This document shows positions 1-7,102 of a stretch of 20,496 bases of DNA, piece after piece. The position numbers and the translations under genes were made by a program. Below the pieces are notes generated by a model, which saw only the letters and a list, made by a program, of their open reading frames with translations, was not told the origin of the DNA and searched no databases. The stretch comes from JADGGV01 sp035715725 (GTDB lineage: Bacteria; Gemmatimonadota; Gemmatimonadetes; Longimicrobiales; RSA9): contig DASTKT010000111.1 in NCBI GenBank assembly GCA_035715725.1, positions 1-20,496 of the forward strand. The letters run 5' to 3'. Each line of letters opens with the position of its first letter. Within the stretch, counting starts at the first letter, position 1.

Positions 1-587
1 GCCGACCAGTCGTATTCCATGTAGCGGGCCGTCTCGAGCGCGCGGTCGCGCCCGTGCAGCTTCGCCACGACGTGCAGCGCGGCGTCGATCCCGGCCGAGA
101 TGCCGGCCGAGACGACGATGCGCCCGTTGTCGACGATGCGGCGGTCGCGCCGCACGCGTGTCTCGGGGGCCACGCTCTCGAGGAGGTCGAGCGCGCCGTG
201 GTGCGTCGTCGCCTGGAGCCCATCGAGGAGGCCGGCCCGGGCCAGGATGAGCGCGCCGGTGCAGACGGAGAGCACCAGCTCGGCGCGCGCGGCGGCGTCC
301 CGGACCCACGCGACCAGGGCGGCGTTGTTCATCTCGCGGCGCGTGCCGAAGCCGCCGGGGATGACGAGCACGTCGGCCGGCGGCGCGTCCGCGAGCGTGT
401 AGGCCGGCAGCACCGCGAGCCCGCCGCGCGCCGCGACGGCCGCCGGCCGCTCCGCCACCGTGTAGGCGTGGAAGAGGTCCAGGTCCTCGCGCCGGCCCGT
501 CACCGAGAAGACCTCGAACGGGCCACAGAAGTCGAGGACCTCGACATCGTCGAACACGAGCACCGCCACGTTCCGGGGCGACCCCAT
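1..587 (-). CDS. DJ-1/PfpI family protein, isonitrile hydratase-like (3' end cut by window edge)
   Basis: 195 codons are visible and the gene runs off the left edge. The ATG at 587 is preceded by GGAGG at 5-6 nt, which fixes the start. The fold is the DJ-1/PfpI flavodoxin-like sandwich. VFDDVEVLDF near residues 11-20 gives the conserved Asp (D19), and SVCTGALILA near 107-116 gives the nucleophile-elbow Cys109 followed by Thr110. Asp, Cys and Thr in these places are the pattern of isonitrile hydratase (InhA) relatives. IPGGFGTRR (76-84) is the conserved glycine-rich loop. The visible end (ALETARYMEYDW) is close to where stand-alone members finish. A GlxA-type regulator would carry an AraC helix-turn-helix after this domain, and that cannot be excluded because the end is missing. 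It lies 108 bp downstream of the MBL gene on the same strand. The family call is firm; the substrate is unknown. Confidence 0.85.
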   Translation of the reverse strand, partial: MGSPRNVAVLVFDDVEVLDFCGPFEVFSVTGRREDLDLFHAYTVAERPAAVAARGGLAVLPAYTLADAPPADVLVIPGGFGTRREMNNAALVAWVRDAAARAELVLSVCTGALILARAGLLDGLQATTHHGALDLLESVAPETRVRRDRRIVDNGRIVVSAGISAGIDAALHVVAKLHGRDRALETARYMEYDWS

Positions 588-695
588 CACGATCCTCCGA
601 TCAGCACGCGCTTACGGTCCCACCACCCGCGATCGCGGGGCGCCCGAGACGAGGGAGGCAGCCGCGCAGCGGTCCAGGCCGCGCCGGCCACCGCC

Positions 696-1796
696 TCAAT
701 ACCGGCCGAGGTCGTGCCCGACCTCGATGCGCCCGGTGAAGCCGGCGGCCCGGATCCCCCGGACCAGCTCGTCCTCCGTGCCGCCCATCCACACCACGTG
801 CGTCAGCAGCAGCAGCTTCGGCTCCGCCCGCGCCGCCAGCGCGCCGAGCTCCGCGTCCGACGTGTGGAACGCCTTCATGTAGCGCGGCCAGAGATCGCCC
901 CCTGGCCGCTGCTCCGGCGCCAGGCGTGCCGCCGGGTACGTTTCGTGGACGAGGACGTCCGCGCCGTGCGCCGCCCGCTCCACCGCGTCGCTCGCGCGGG
1001 TGTCCCCCGAGATCACGACGGACCGCCCCGGCGCGTCGACCCGGTAGCCGAACGCCTCCCTCCAACTGCCGTGCGGCACCGCGAAGGCCGTGATGCGAAC
1101 GCCCGCGCTGTCGTAGACCACGCCGGGCGCGATCTCGCTCACCGTCACGCGGTACCCGCCGGGCCACTCGCGCTCGAGCCCCCGTGTCCGCAGCTCGAGG
1201 TCCTCCGAGTACGCCGCCAGCAGCAGGTCCGTCATCCGACGCGTGCCGTGCGGGCCGTAGACGCGGAACGGCGCGCGCCGCCCGGCGATCCACGACGTGA
1301 TCAGCAGGTCCGGATAGCCCAGCGTGTGGTCGCTGTGCAGGTGCGTGAAGAATACGCCCGCCAGCCGGTTCGCCGGGAGCCCCGCGCCGCGGAGCTGGCG
1401 CGTCACGTTCACGCCGGCGTCGAAGAGGAAGACGCGGTCGCCGACGACGACGGCCGTGGCCGGCCCCTCCCGCCGCGGGTCGGGCGCCGGCGTGCCCGTG
1501 CCGAGGAGCACGACGAGCACGCTCTCCGGCGGCGCGACGACGCCGGCCAACGCGCGCGGCCGGCGGCCCGCGCCCGGATCGCCGCGCGAGGGGTCGTGCG
1601 CGCGCGGCCGCACCGCGCCCACGCCCACGCTCCCGAGCGCGAGGGTCAGGGCCAGCGCCGCGGCCGCGCGGACGCGCCCGTCGCCGCGCCTCATCGCCGG
1701 GCGCTCCGCCGCCGGCACGAAGGCCGGCTCCTCGGGCGACGTCGCCCGAAACCGCGCCCGGCCGTCCCGCACCGCCCTCGGCGTGTCCTCGTCCAT
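696..1796 (-). CDS. MBL-fold metallo-hydrolase, exported or membrane-anchored
   Basis: 366 aa from the ATG at 1796, which has a strong GGAGAGGAG site 2-3 nt upstream. The metallo-beta-lactamase fold is clear: LLGTGTPAPDP (98-107), FLFDAGVNVT (123-132) and the metal motif THLHSDH (H152, H154, D156, H157). Further metal-ligand candidates are H242 (VPHGSW), D265 (ISGDT), H311 (AFHTS) and H333 (LTHVVW). The overall pattern resembles RNase Z/arylsulfatase-like hydrolases, but a hydrophobic stretch at residues 43-62 preceded by arginines indicates export. A second ATG at 1694 (MRRGDGR...) would make this a normal signal peptide, whereas the 1796 start leaves a 34-residue cytoplasmic extension and a signal anchor. 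It follows the lipoprotein gene by 29 bp and is probably co-transcribed with it. The substrate cannot be inferred. Confidence 0.85.
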   Translation of the reverse strand: MDEDTPRAVRDGRARFRATSPEEPAFVPAAERPAMRRGDGRVRAAAALALTLALGSVGVGAVRPRAHDPSRGDPGAGRRPRALAGVVAPPESVLVVLLGTGTPAPDPRREGPATAVVVGDRVFLFDAGVNVTRQLRGAGLPANRLAGVFFTHLHSDHTLGYPDLLITSWIAGRRAPFRVYGPHGTRRMTDLLLAAYSEDLELRTRGLEREWPGGYRVTVSEIAPGVVYDSAGVRITAFAVPHGSWREAFGYRVDAPGRSVVISGDTRASDAVERAAHGADVLVHETYPAARLAPEQRPGGDLWPRYMKAFHTSDAELGALAARAEPKLLLLTHVVWMGGTEDELVRGIRAAGFTGRIEVGHDLGRY

Positions 1797-1825
1797 CGCT
1801 CCTCTCCAGAGTGGCGCCGCGCCCG

Positions 1826-2341
1826 TCACGGCGCGGGCCGGTAGCGCCGCACCCGCACGGTGCACGGCCGGATCCCGCTCCCCGTCTCGAAGTCCAGCGC
1901 GAGCACGCGCGGATCCGCGGCCTCGAGCCGGATCGTGAAGCGCGGCCCGACCGGGTCCGCACACACGTCCTCCAGCGGCTGCCACGCCTCCGCCACGCGC
2001 ACGCCCGCTCGCCAGAGCGCCACCAGCAGCGAGTCGGCGTCCGCCGCCGCCGCGCGGTAGCGGTACGTCGCCGCCGCATCCGTCGCGACTTCGAGCCCCG
2101 CGACCTCGTCCGTCACCCAGCGCGGGGCCGCCGGCGCCGTCGCGTCGGCGCACGCCACGAGGAGCAGGAGCACGCCACCGAGCGGCGCGCGGCGCCACCG
2201 CCGCCACCGCCGCCACCGCGCACCGGCCGCTGGCCCCGCCGAGCGGCCCACGCCGCGCGGCGGCGTGGCGCGGCTCCGCCCCCCGGGCGCGATCGCGCCC
2301 GCCGGATCGGCCCCGCTCCGTCCACGCGCCGTCTCGGCCAT
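1826..2341 (-). CDS. putative lipoprotein, unknown function
   Basis: 171 aa if read from the ATG at 2341. The C-terminal 108 residues form a compact unknown domain (WVTDEVAGLEVATDAAATY ... FTIRLEAADPRVLALDF ... PCTVRVRRYRPAP). Before it sits a lipoprotein-type signal: an Arg/Trp-rich n-region (RRWRRWRRWRR), a short hydrophobic core and the lipobox LVAC, with Cys64 as the lipidated residue. Sixty-three residues before the Cys is too long for a normal signal peptide and there is no Shine-Dalgarno site at 2341, so the true start may be the GTG at 2251. Two further cysteines (127 and 160) could pair. The stop is 29 bp before the MBL start, which suggests an operon. No family is recognised. Confidence 0.6.
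   Translation of the reverse strand: MAETARGRSGADPAGAIAPGGRSRATPPRGVGRSAGPAAGARWRRWRRWRRAPLGGVLLLLVACADATAPAAPRWVTDEVAGLEVATDAAATYRYRAAAADADSLLVALWRAGVRVAEAWQPLEDVCADPVGPRFTIRLEAADPRVLALDFETGSGIRPCTVRVRRYRPAP
2194..2220. repeat. 9-bp tandem repeat (GCCACCGCC, three copies)
   Basis: Three consecutive 9-bp units inside the lipoprotein signal region. On the minus strand they encode the repeating Arg-Arg-Trp of the positively charged n-region. Slippage here would change the signal peptide length in steps of three residues without breaking the frame. Confidence 0.7.
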
Positions 2342-2411
2342 AGGAAATCCGGAAGATCGTTCGCCGGGAAAGGTATCGCTCGGGGCGTCACCGCGCTCGC
2401 GATGCGTGGCG

Positions 2412-2446
2412 GAAGCCGCGGCAGCTCCCGCCGGCGCCGCGGCTTC
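2412..2446. other. 11-bp perfect inverted repeat (stable hairpin)
   Basis: GAAGCCGCGGC at 2412-2422 pairs perfectly with GCCGCGGCTTC at 2436-2446 around a 13-nt loop. It lies upstream of the lipoprotein gene on the minus strand, where it would be part of a 5' leader, and about 300 bp upstream of pxpB on the plus strand. No T-tract follows on either strand, so it is not an intrinsic terminator. A leader structure or protein-binding site is possible. Confidence 0.5.
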
Positions 2447-2498
2447 GTGCGACACCCTTCCGTTCCCGGCCCGCGAACGCGGACCCGACCCCAACCGC

Positions 2499-2529
2499 AA
2501 AAAAAGGCGGGTGGCTCGCGCCACCCGCC
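2499..2529 (-). terminator. intrinsic terminator, minus strand, with no gene immediately upstream
   Basis: A perfect 10-bp stem (GGCGGGTGGC at 2506-2515, GCCACCCGCC at 2520-2529) closes a 4-nt loop. On the minus strand it is followed directly by seven T (the A-run 2499-2505 on the plus strand), the canonical form of a Rho-independent terminator. The nearest gene to its right, pxpB, runs the other way, so the transcript it ends is not an annotated gene. Confidence 0.75.
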
Positions 2530-2752
2530 AGACCCCACCCCGCACCACCCCGGAATCGCCGGCCGAACCCTATGCCCGCCCGCACCACCCCGCAAGCCCC
2601 CGGAGGGCGCCGCCCGGCGCCGCCCCACGACGCAGATCGCGCGCCAGTGGCCGCCGCGAGGGCCGACCTGGCCGGCGACAGCCGGCGCTCACTTCCCCCG
2701 CCTGACTCGCCCGCGTAACTTGGGCGGCCTCCCGCTCACCACCGGACCGCCC

Positions 2753-3451
2753 ATGCACATCGAGCCCCTCGGCGACCACGCGCTGCTGGTCCACCTCGGC
2801 TCGTCCATCGACGAGGAAACGCACCGGCTCGTGCGCGCGGCGTACGCGACGCTCGAGCGGCTCGACCTCCCCGGCGTCAGCGAGCTGGTGCCGGCCTTCA
2901 CCAGCATCGGCGTGCACTACGACCCGGCGCGCGTCCGCCACGCGCCCACCGAGCCGCCGCACGAAGGGCTGCGCCGCGAGCTGGCCGCCGCGCTGGAGCG
3001 GCTCGACCCCGCCGAGCTGCCGCCGGCGCGCACGGTCGAGATCCCGGTCTGCTACGGTGGCGACTTCGGCCCCGACCTCGCCGACGTCGCGGGCCAGGCG
3101 GGGCTGTCGGCGCGCGAGGTGGTCCGGCGCCACGCCGCCGGCGAATACCTCGTCTACATGATCGGCTTCGCGCCCGGGTTCCCCTACCTCGGCGGCCTCG
3201 ATCCGCGGCTGGCCACGCCGCGGCTGGACGCGCCGCGCACGGCGGTGCCGGCGGGGAGCGTGGGGATCGGCGGCGAGCAGACCGGGATCTACCCGGTGGA
3301 ATCGCCCGGCGGGTGGCGCCTGATCGGCCGGACGCCGCTGCGGCTCTTCGACCCGACGCGGGAGCCGGCCACGCTGCTGCGCGCGGGGGACCGAGTCCGC
3401 TTCCGAGCGGTCACTGCCGCCCGCTTCCGCGAGCTGGAGCGCGGCGCGTGA
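2753..3451 (+). CDS. pxpB: 5-oxoprolinase subunit PxpB (KipI-like)
   Basis: 232 aa, the usual length. The start at 2753 (MHIEPLGDHALLVHLG) matches the typical N-terminus of the family; longer in-frame readings upstream are GC-rich shadow sequence. Only a weak ribosome site is seen. Diagnostic motifs lie in the C-terminal half: GFAPGFPYLGGL, then TAVPAGSVGIGGEQTGIYPVESPGGW and RLIGRTP further on. With PxpA and PxpC it forms the cytoplasmic ATP-dependent 5-oxoprolinase, which opens 5-oxo-L-proline to L-glutamate. Bacillus KipI was first described as an inhibitor of the sporulation kinase KinA. The neighbouring pxpC and pxpA genes favour the metabolic role here. Its stop overlaps the pxpC start by 3 bases (GTGA), indicating translational coupling. 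Confidence 0.93.
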   Translation: MHIEPLGDHALLVHLGSSIDEETHRLVRAAYATLERLDLPGVSELVPAFTSIGVHYDPARVRHAPTEPPHEGLRRELAAALERLDPAELPPARTVEIPVCYGGDFGPDLADVAGQAGLSAREVVRRHAAGEYLVYMIGFAPGFPYLGGLDPRLATPRLDAPRTAVPAGSVGIGGEQTGIYPVESPGGWRLIGRTPLRLFDPTREPATLLRAGDRVRFRAVTAARFRELERGA

Positions 3452-4434
3452 GCGTGCGCATCCTGAGCTCCGGCGTGCTGACGACGGTCCAGGACCTCGG
3501 CCGCGCCGGGCACCAGCGGGAAGGCGTGGCGGTGGGTGGGGCGATGGACGCGGTCGCGCTACGGACGGCGAACCTGCTCGTTGGGAACGCCGAAGGCGAC
3601 GCCGCGCTGGAGGCGACGCTCACCGGTCCCCGCCTCGCGTTCGACGAGGACGCGCTCGTCGCCATCACGGGCGGAGCGCTCCCGGCGACGGTCGACGGCC
3701 GCGAGGTCCCCGCCGGGCGCCCGTTCCGCCTCCCCGCCGGCGCCACCCTCGCGCTCGGCGCCGCCGCGGCCGGGTGCCGCGCCTACGTGGCGGTGGCGGG
3801 CGGCATCGACGTGCCGCCGGTGCTCGGCAGCCGGAGCACGCACCTGCGCGCCGGCATCGGCGGCCTCGACGGCCGCGCGCTCCGCCGTGGCGACGCGCTC
3901 CCGGTCGGCGAGCCGTCGCCACTCTCGCGCCGGATCGCGGCCGCGCTGCCGCCCGACGGCGTCGCGCGCTGGGGCGCCGCGCCCTCGCTCCGCCCGACGC
4001 TCGCGGCGGAGCCGACCGTCCGCGCCATGCGCGGCAGCCACTTCGGCGCGCTCACGCCGGCGTCCGCGGAGCGCCTCTTCGACCGCACCCTCAGCGTCGG
4101 CGCGCGGTCGGACCGGATGGGCTACCGGCTCGAGGGCGTGCCGCTCGAGCTGTCCGCTCCGCTGGAAATGATCAGCGAGGCCGTGACGTTCGGAACGGTG
4201 CAGCTTCCGCCGGGCGGCGCGCCGATCGTGCTGATGGCGGATCGGCAGACCACCGGCGGGTACCCGCGGCTCGCTCACGTCGCCGCCGTGGACCTCCCCG
4301 TCCTGGCGCAGCTCCCGCCCGGCGGCCGGCTGCGCTTCCGCGAGGTCTCGCTCGACGAGGCCCAGCGGCTGTACCTTGCGCTCGAGCGCGACCTCGCGCG
4401 TCTCCGCCTCGCCATCGAGCTGCATCACCGCTGA
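3448..4434 (+). CDS. pxpC: 5-oxoprolinase subunit PxpC (KipA-like, biotin-dependent carboxyltransferase family fold)
   Basis: 328 aa from the GTG at 3448, which overlaps the pxpB stop as GTGA. A second GTG two codons later is an alternative. The N-terminus SVRILSSGVLTTVQDLGRAG, the GVAVGGAMDAVALRTANLLVGN block and the C-terminal IVLMADRQTTGGYPRLAHVA are hallmarks of the KipA/PxpC family, which is related to the allophanate hydrolase C-terminal domain. It is expected to pair with PxpB in the PxpABC complex that couples ATP hydrolysis to ring opening of 5-oxoproline. The stop at 4434 is 9 bp before pxpA, and the pxpA ribosome site (GAGGA) begins inside this stop region, so the genes are tightly coupled. 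Confidence 0.93.
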   Translation: MSVRILSSGVLTTVQDLGRAGHQREGVAVGGAMDAVALRTANLLVGNAEGDAALEATLTGPRLAFDEDALVAITGGALPATVDGREVPAGRPFRLPAGATLALGAAAAGCRAYVAVAGGIDVPPVLGSRSTHLRAGIGGLDGRALRRGDALPVGEPSPLSRRIAAALPPDGVARWGAAPSLRPTLAAEPTVRAMRGSHFGALTPASAERLFDRTLSVGARSDRMGYRLEGVPLELSAPLEMISEAVTFGTVQLPPGGAPIVLMADRQTTGGYPRLAHVAAVDLPVLAQLPPGGRLRFREVSLDEAQRLYLALERDLARLRLAIELHHR

Positions 4435-4443
4435 GGACGGCCC

Positions 4444-5235
4444 ATGACCCGGATCGACCTCAATTGCGACATGGGGGAGAGCTTCGGCGCCTACCGCATC
4501 GGCGCCGACGACGCCGTACTGCCGCACGTGACCTCCGCGAACATCGCCTGCGGCTTCCACGGCGGCGACCCGGCCGTGATGGGGCGCACGGTCGCGGCCG
4601 CGCTGCGCCACGGCGTGGCCGTCGGCGCGCATCCCGGGCTGCCGGACCTGGTCGGCTTCGGGCGGCGCGCCATGGAGATCACGCCGGAGGAGGCGTACGA
4701 CCTCGTCGTCTACCAGGTCGGCGCGCTCCTCGGCTTCACGGCCGCCGCCGGCGCGGCGATGCAGCACGTCAAGCCGCACGGCGCGCTCTACAACATGGCC
4801 GCTGGCGACGCGGCGCTCGCGGACGCCATCGCCGCCGCCGTGCGGGACGTGGATCGCGGCCTCGTGCTCTTCGGCCTGGCGGGGAGCGAGCTGGTGGCGG
4901 CAGGGGAGCGCGCGGGGTTGCGGACGGCCTCCGAGGCATTCGCCGACCGCGCCTACACGAGCGACGGCGCGCTCGTGCCGCGCCGGCGCGAGGGCGCGCT
5001 CGTGACGGACGCGGAGGAGGCCGTGCGCCGCGCGCTGGGGATGGTCGTCGACGGGCGGGTCCGCGCCATCGACGGCGCCGACGTGCCGCTCCGCGCCGAC
5101 ACGATCTGCATCCATGGCGACGGCGCCCACGCCGCCGAGTTCGCCCGGCGGCTGCGCGCGGCGTTCGAGGCGGCCGGCGTTACCGTCGCGCCGGTCGGCC
5201 GCGCCGCCGCGCCCGCCGCGGCACCGGAGGCGTGA
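4444..5235 (+). CDS. pxpA: 5-oxoprolinase subunit PxpA (LamB/YcsF family)
   Basis: 263 aa, typical length. ATG with GAGGA about 7 nt upstream. The N-terminus DLNCDMGESFGAY is the family signature, followed by ANIACGFHGGDP (residues 35-46) and VGAHPGLPDLVGFGRR. VKPHGALYNM (about residue 110) carries another conserved His, and TICIHGDGAHA is near the C-terminus. These Asp/His residues fit a TIM-barrel-like hydrolase active site. It is the third subunit of ATP-dependent 5-oxoprolinase, which recycles 5-oxoproline formed spontaneously from glutamine or glutamate. An Ala/Pro-rich tail of about 15 residues is unusual but harmless. The stop is one base before the permease start. Confidence 0.95.
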   Translation: MTRIDLNCDMGESFGAYRIGADDAVLPHVTSANIACGFHGGDPAVMGRTVAAALRHGVAVGAHPGLPDLVGFGRRAMEITPEEAYDLVVYQVGALLGFTAAAGAAMQHVKPHGALYNMAAGDAALADAIAAAVRDVDRGLVLFGLAGSELVAAGERAGLRTASEAFADRAYTSDGALVPRRREGALVTDAEEAVRRALGMVVDGRVRAIDGADVPLRADTICIHGDGAHAAEFARRLRAAFEAAGVTVAPVGRAAAPAAAPEA

Positions 5236-5236
5236 C

Positions 5237-6418
5237 ATGAGGCGGCGCGATTGGAGCACGCTGCTCGGCGCCGCGTTTCTCATGGCCACCTCGGCCATCG
5301 GGCCCGGCTTCCTCACGCAGACCGCGGTGTTCACGGAGCGGCTCGCCGCCTCGTTCGGCTTCGTGATCCTGGCGTCGATCGTCCTCGACGTCGGCGCGCA
5401 GCTCAACATCTGGCGCATCATCGCCGTCTCGGAGAAGCGCGCGCAGGACGTGGCGAACGAGGTGCTGCCGGGGCTCGGCTACGCGCTGGCGGGCCTCGTC
5501 GCACTGGGCGGGCTGGCGTTCAACATCGGCAACGTAGCGGGGTGCGGCCTCGGGCTGAACGCGCTCCTCGGGCTCCCGGTCGGCGTCGGCGCCGCGCTCA
5601 GCGCCGCCATGGCGATCGGGCTGTTCCTGGTGAAGGAGGCCGGCCGCGCGATGGACCGCTTCGCACAGGCGCTCGGCGTCCTCATGATCGCCCTCACGGC
5701 CTACGTGGCGCTGACGTCGCACCCGCCCGTCGCCGAGGCCGCGGTGCGCACGCTGGTGCCGGCCCGGCTCGAGCTCCTGCCGATCGTCACGCTCGTCGGC
5801 GGCACCGTCGGCGGCTACATCACGTTCGCCGGCGGGCACCGCCTGCTCGACGCCGGCATCCGCGGGCGGGACGCGCTCCCCGCCGTCACTCGCAGCGCCG
5901 TCACCGGCATCCTCGTCACCTCGCTGATGCGCGTGCTCCTCTTCCTGGCGGCGCTCGGCGTGGTGACGCACGGCGCGCCGCTGGACGCGGCCAACCCGCC
6001 GGCCTCCGTGTTCCGTCAGGCCGCCGGCCAGCTCGGCTACCGCGTCTTCGGCATCGTGATGTGGGCGGCCGCCGTGACGTCCGTGGTGGGCGCCTCCTAC
6101 ACCTCGGTGTCGTTCCTGCGGACGCTCGGGCGGGGAATCGAGGCGCGGCAGCGGGCAGCGATCATCGGCTTCATCGTCGCCTCGACCGCGATCTTCCTCG
6201 CGGTCGGCCGGCCGGTGCAGGTGCTGATCCTGGTGGGCGCGCTGAACGGCCTCATCCTCCCGCTCTCGCTCGGCGCCATGCTGCTCGCGGCGTACCGCCC
6301 GCGCATCGTCGGCGAATACCGCAACCCGCTCTGGCTCACCATCTTCGGCGGCGCCGTCGCGCTCGCGATGGCGGCCATGGGCGGGTGGACGCTGGTGGCG
6401 GAACTGGGGAGGCTGTAG
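5237..6418 (+). CDS. NRAMP-like permease of the 5-oxoprolinase operon (non-canonical metal motifs)
   Basis: 393 aa with about 11 predicted membrane segments. ATG at 5237 has GGAGG 6 nt upstream and begins one base after pxpA ends. The first membrane helix has the NRAMP hallmark GPGFL (residues 23-27), but the DPGN metal-binding motif that should follow about six residues later reads TERL. In the sixth helix, the canonical MPH region reads GGYITFAGGH. It is therefore a member of the NRAMP fold (APC superfamily, LeuT-like) without the known Mn/Fe ligands. An NRAMP-type gene (ycsG) also accompanies the Bacillus subtilis ycsF-kip locus, so the linkage is recurrent. Import of 5-oxoproline or a related substrate is an attractive inference; metal transport is less likely. 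Confidence 0.85.
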   Translation: MRRRDWSTLLGAAFLMATSAIGPGFLTQTAVFTERLAASFGFVILASIVLDVGAQLNIWRIIAVSEKRAQDVANEVLPGLGYALAGLVALGGLAFNIGNVAGCGLGLNALLGLPVGVGAALSAAMAIGLFLVKEAGRAMDRFAQALGVLMIALTAYVALTSHPPVAEAAVRTLVPARLELLPIVTLVGGTVGGYITFAGGHRLLDAGIRGRDALPAVTRSAVTGILVTSLMRVLLFLAALGVVTHGAPLDAANPPASVFRQAAGQLGYRVFGIVMWAAAVTSVVGASYTSVSFLRTLGRGIEARQRAAIIGFIVASTAIFLAVGRPVQVLILVGALNGLILPLSLGAMLLAAYRPRIVGEYRNPLWLTIFGGAVALAMAAMGGWTLVAELGRL

Positions 6419-6445
6419 GGGTGCTTCGCGGCCAGCGTGGCTGCC

Positions 6446-6487
6446 GGCCTGCGAACTGCATTTCACCACGAAGAACACAGAGGACGG
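6446..6487 (+). repeat. solitary copy of the CACCGCAGAGG-type repeat end
   Basis: GGCCTGCGAAC (6446-6456) followed by TTTCACCACGAAGAACACAG and AGGACGG. The same 11-mer and TTTCACC core occur in inverted orientation at 15843-15878, the right end of the element at 15490-15864, so the two sites are homologous. No partner end lies within the next 600 bp. Related CACCGCAGAGGCGCAGAGG sequences are, to my knowledge, common extragenic repeats in many environmental bacteria. Confidence 0.55.
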
Positions 6488-6557
6488 CGGCGGGGCGGCG
6501 CGACCGATGTCGCACCGGACGGCGGAGCGGCGCCGCCGCGGGCGCCGCAGCGCGCGC

Positions 6558-6735
6558 AATCCACCAGGCGCAGCGGGCCGCGAAGGCGCGTGGCGGCTTT
6601 GCGTGCGCTATGCGTGCACGATCCGCCAGCCGCGCTCGGCGCGAGCGCGCGTGGCGGTTCGTGTGCGCCTGACCGACACGATCCGCCAGCCGCGGCGCGG
6701 GCGCGCGCGCCTGGCGAGTTCCGAGCGGCCGCACC
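6558..6735. repeat. three degenerate ~60-bp tandem repeats
   Basis: Units begin at about 6558, 6620 and 6680, each opening with a variant of GATCCGCCAGCCGCG. CACGATCCGCCAGCCGCG is identical at 6617-6634 and 6677-6694, exactly 60 bp apart. GCGCGTGGCGG-type segments recur about 30 bp into the first two units. No coding function is seen. Confidence 0.6.
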
Positions 6736-6785
6736 GCGCCTCCGCCGCGTCGCTTGGCTTGCCAGGTTCGCCGCCGCACCGGCCG

Positions 6786-6885
6786 CCGGCCGCACCGCAC
6801 CTCGGCCGCACCGCACCTCGGCCGCATCCCGCTCTGCGGCGCACCGCACCTCGGCCGCACCGCCCCGCTCTGCGGCGCACCGGCC
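6786..6885. repeat. tandem array of a 16-bp unit with higher-order 33-36-bp period
   Basis: GCACCGCACCTCGGCC occurs exactly at 6792-6807, 6808-6823 and 6841-6856. CCCGCTCTGCGGC occurs at 6828-6840 and 6864-6876. The two blocks 6808-6840 and 6841-6876 are copies of one compound unit, which points to local slippage or duplication. Confidence 0.7.
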
Positions 6886-7008
6886 GTCGCCGCCTTCCAC
6901 CTCCACCATCGCCGCGCGAAGCCTCGCGGATCGGAGCGGCGATCCGCGGAGCCCTCCAGCCCCGGCCTCGACCGCCCGCCGACGTCAACGGTGGATCGAG
7001 GCCGAATC

Positions 7009-7038
7009 TTGCGCGCGGTGGCCAGGCTCGTGTAGCTT
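7009..7038 (+). promoter_or_regulatory. possible promoter for outer-membrane protein gene
   Basis: TTGCGC (7009-7014) and TAGCTT (7033-7038) are separated by 18 bp, an acceptable -35/-10 arrangement for a GC-rich genome. It lies about 65 bp upstream of the ATG at 7103, where base composition drops sharply. Confidence 0.3.
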
Positions 7039-7102
7039 GGCATGACTACATCAACCGCGGAGAATGATATAGCGTTTGCATCGTGAGGAATCGCAAATAC
7101 CT

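Larger units (their letters stand above)
2342..2752. other. divergent intergenic region between lipoprotein gene and pxpB (411 bp)
   Basis: It contains the two hairpins listed separately and a 14-bp direct repeat, CCCGCACCACCCCG, at 2539-2552 and 2579-2592. A TAACTT hexamer at 2716-2721 with a weak TTCCCC 17 bp upstream could be the pxpB promoter, giving a leader of about 25 nt. There is no convincing open reading frame on either strand. Confidence 0.5.
6419..7102. other. repeat-rich intergenic region after the 5-oxoprolinase operon (684 bp)
   Basis: After the permease stop there is a weak GC hairpin (about 6428-6450, no T-tract). Next come a solitary copy of a CACCGCAGAGG-type repeat end (6446-6487), a three-unit degenerate 60-bp tandem array (6558-6735) and a 16-bp-unit array (6786-6885). 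A lower-GC stretch then leads to the next gene. No supported coding sequence is seen on either strand; all open frames here are arginine/alanine/proline-rich shadows. Confidence 0.6.

Noticed and set aside
54..1844. 596-residue open frame on the plus strand
   Set aside because: It is antisense to the DJ-1/PfpI and MBL genes. Its product is low-complexity Arg/Ala/His/Pro sequence with no motif, as expected of a high-GC shadow frame.
2530..2750. 4.5S/SRP, RNase P or 6S RNA in front of the orphan terminator
   Set aside because: The conserved cores of SRP RNA (GGAA/AGCA loop region) and RNase P (GAGGAAAGTCC) are absent. A novel small RNA remains possible, but no known family fits.
1811..2752. 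Upstream extension of the pxpB frame to 1811
   Set aside because: The added 314 residues are Pro/Arg-rich, cross the terminator hairpin and overlap genes on the other strand; PxpB homology begins at 2753.
2753..4434. KipI/KipA sporulation kinase control pair
   Set aside because: There is no KinA-like partner or kipR. The adjacent pxpA makes the 5-oxoprolinase assignment the better one.
5237..6418. Manganese/iron NRAMP transporter (MntH)
   Set aside because: The DPGN and MPH metal-ligand motifs are both missing, and the gene sits in the 5-oxoprolinase operon.
3559..6559. Long minus-strand frames opposite the 5-oxoprolinase operon
   Set aside because: Both (3559-5421 and 5180-6559) are shadows of the real plus-strand genes, rich in Arg, Glu, His and Gly, without ribosome sites or domains.
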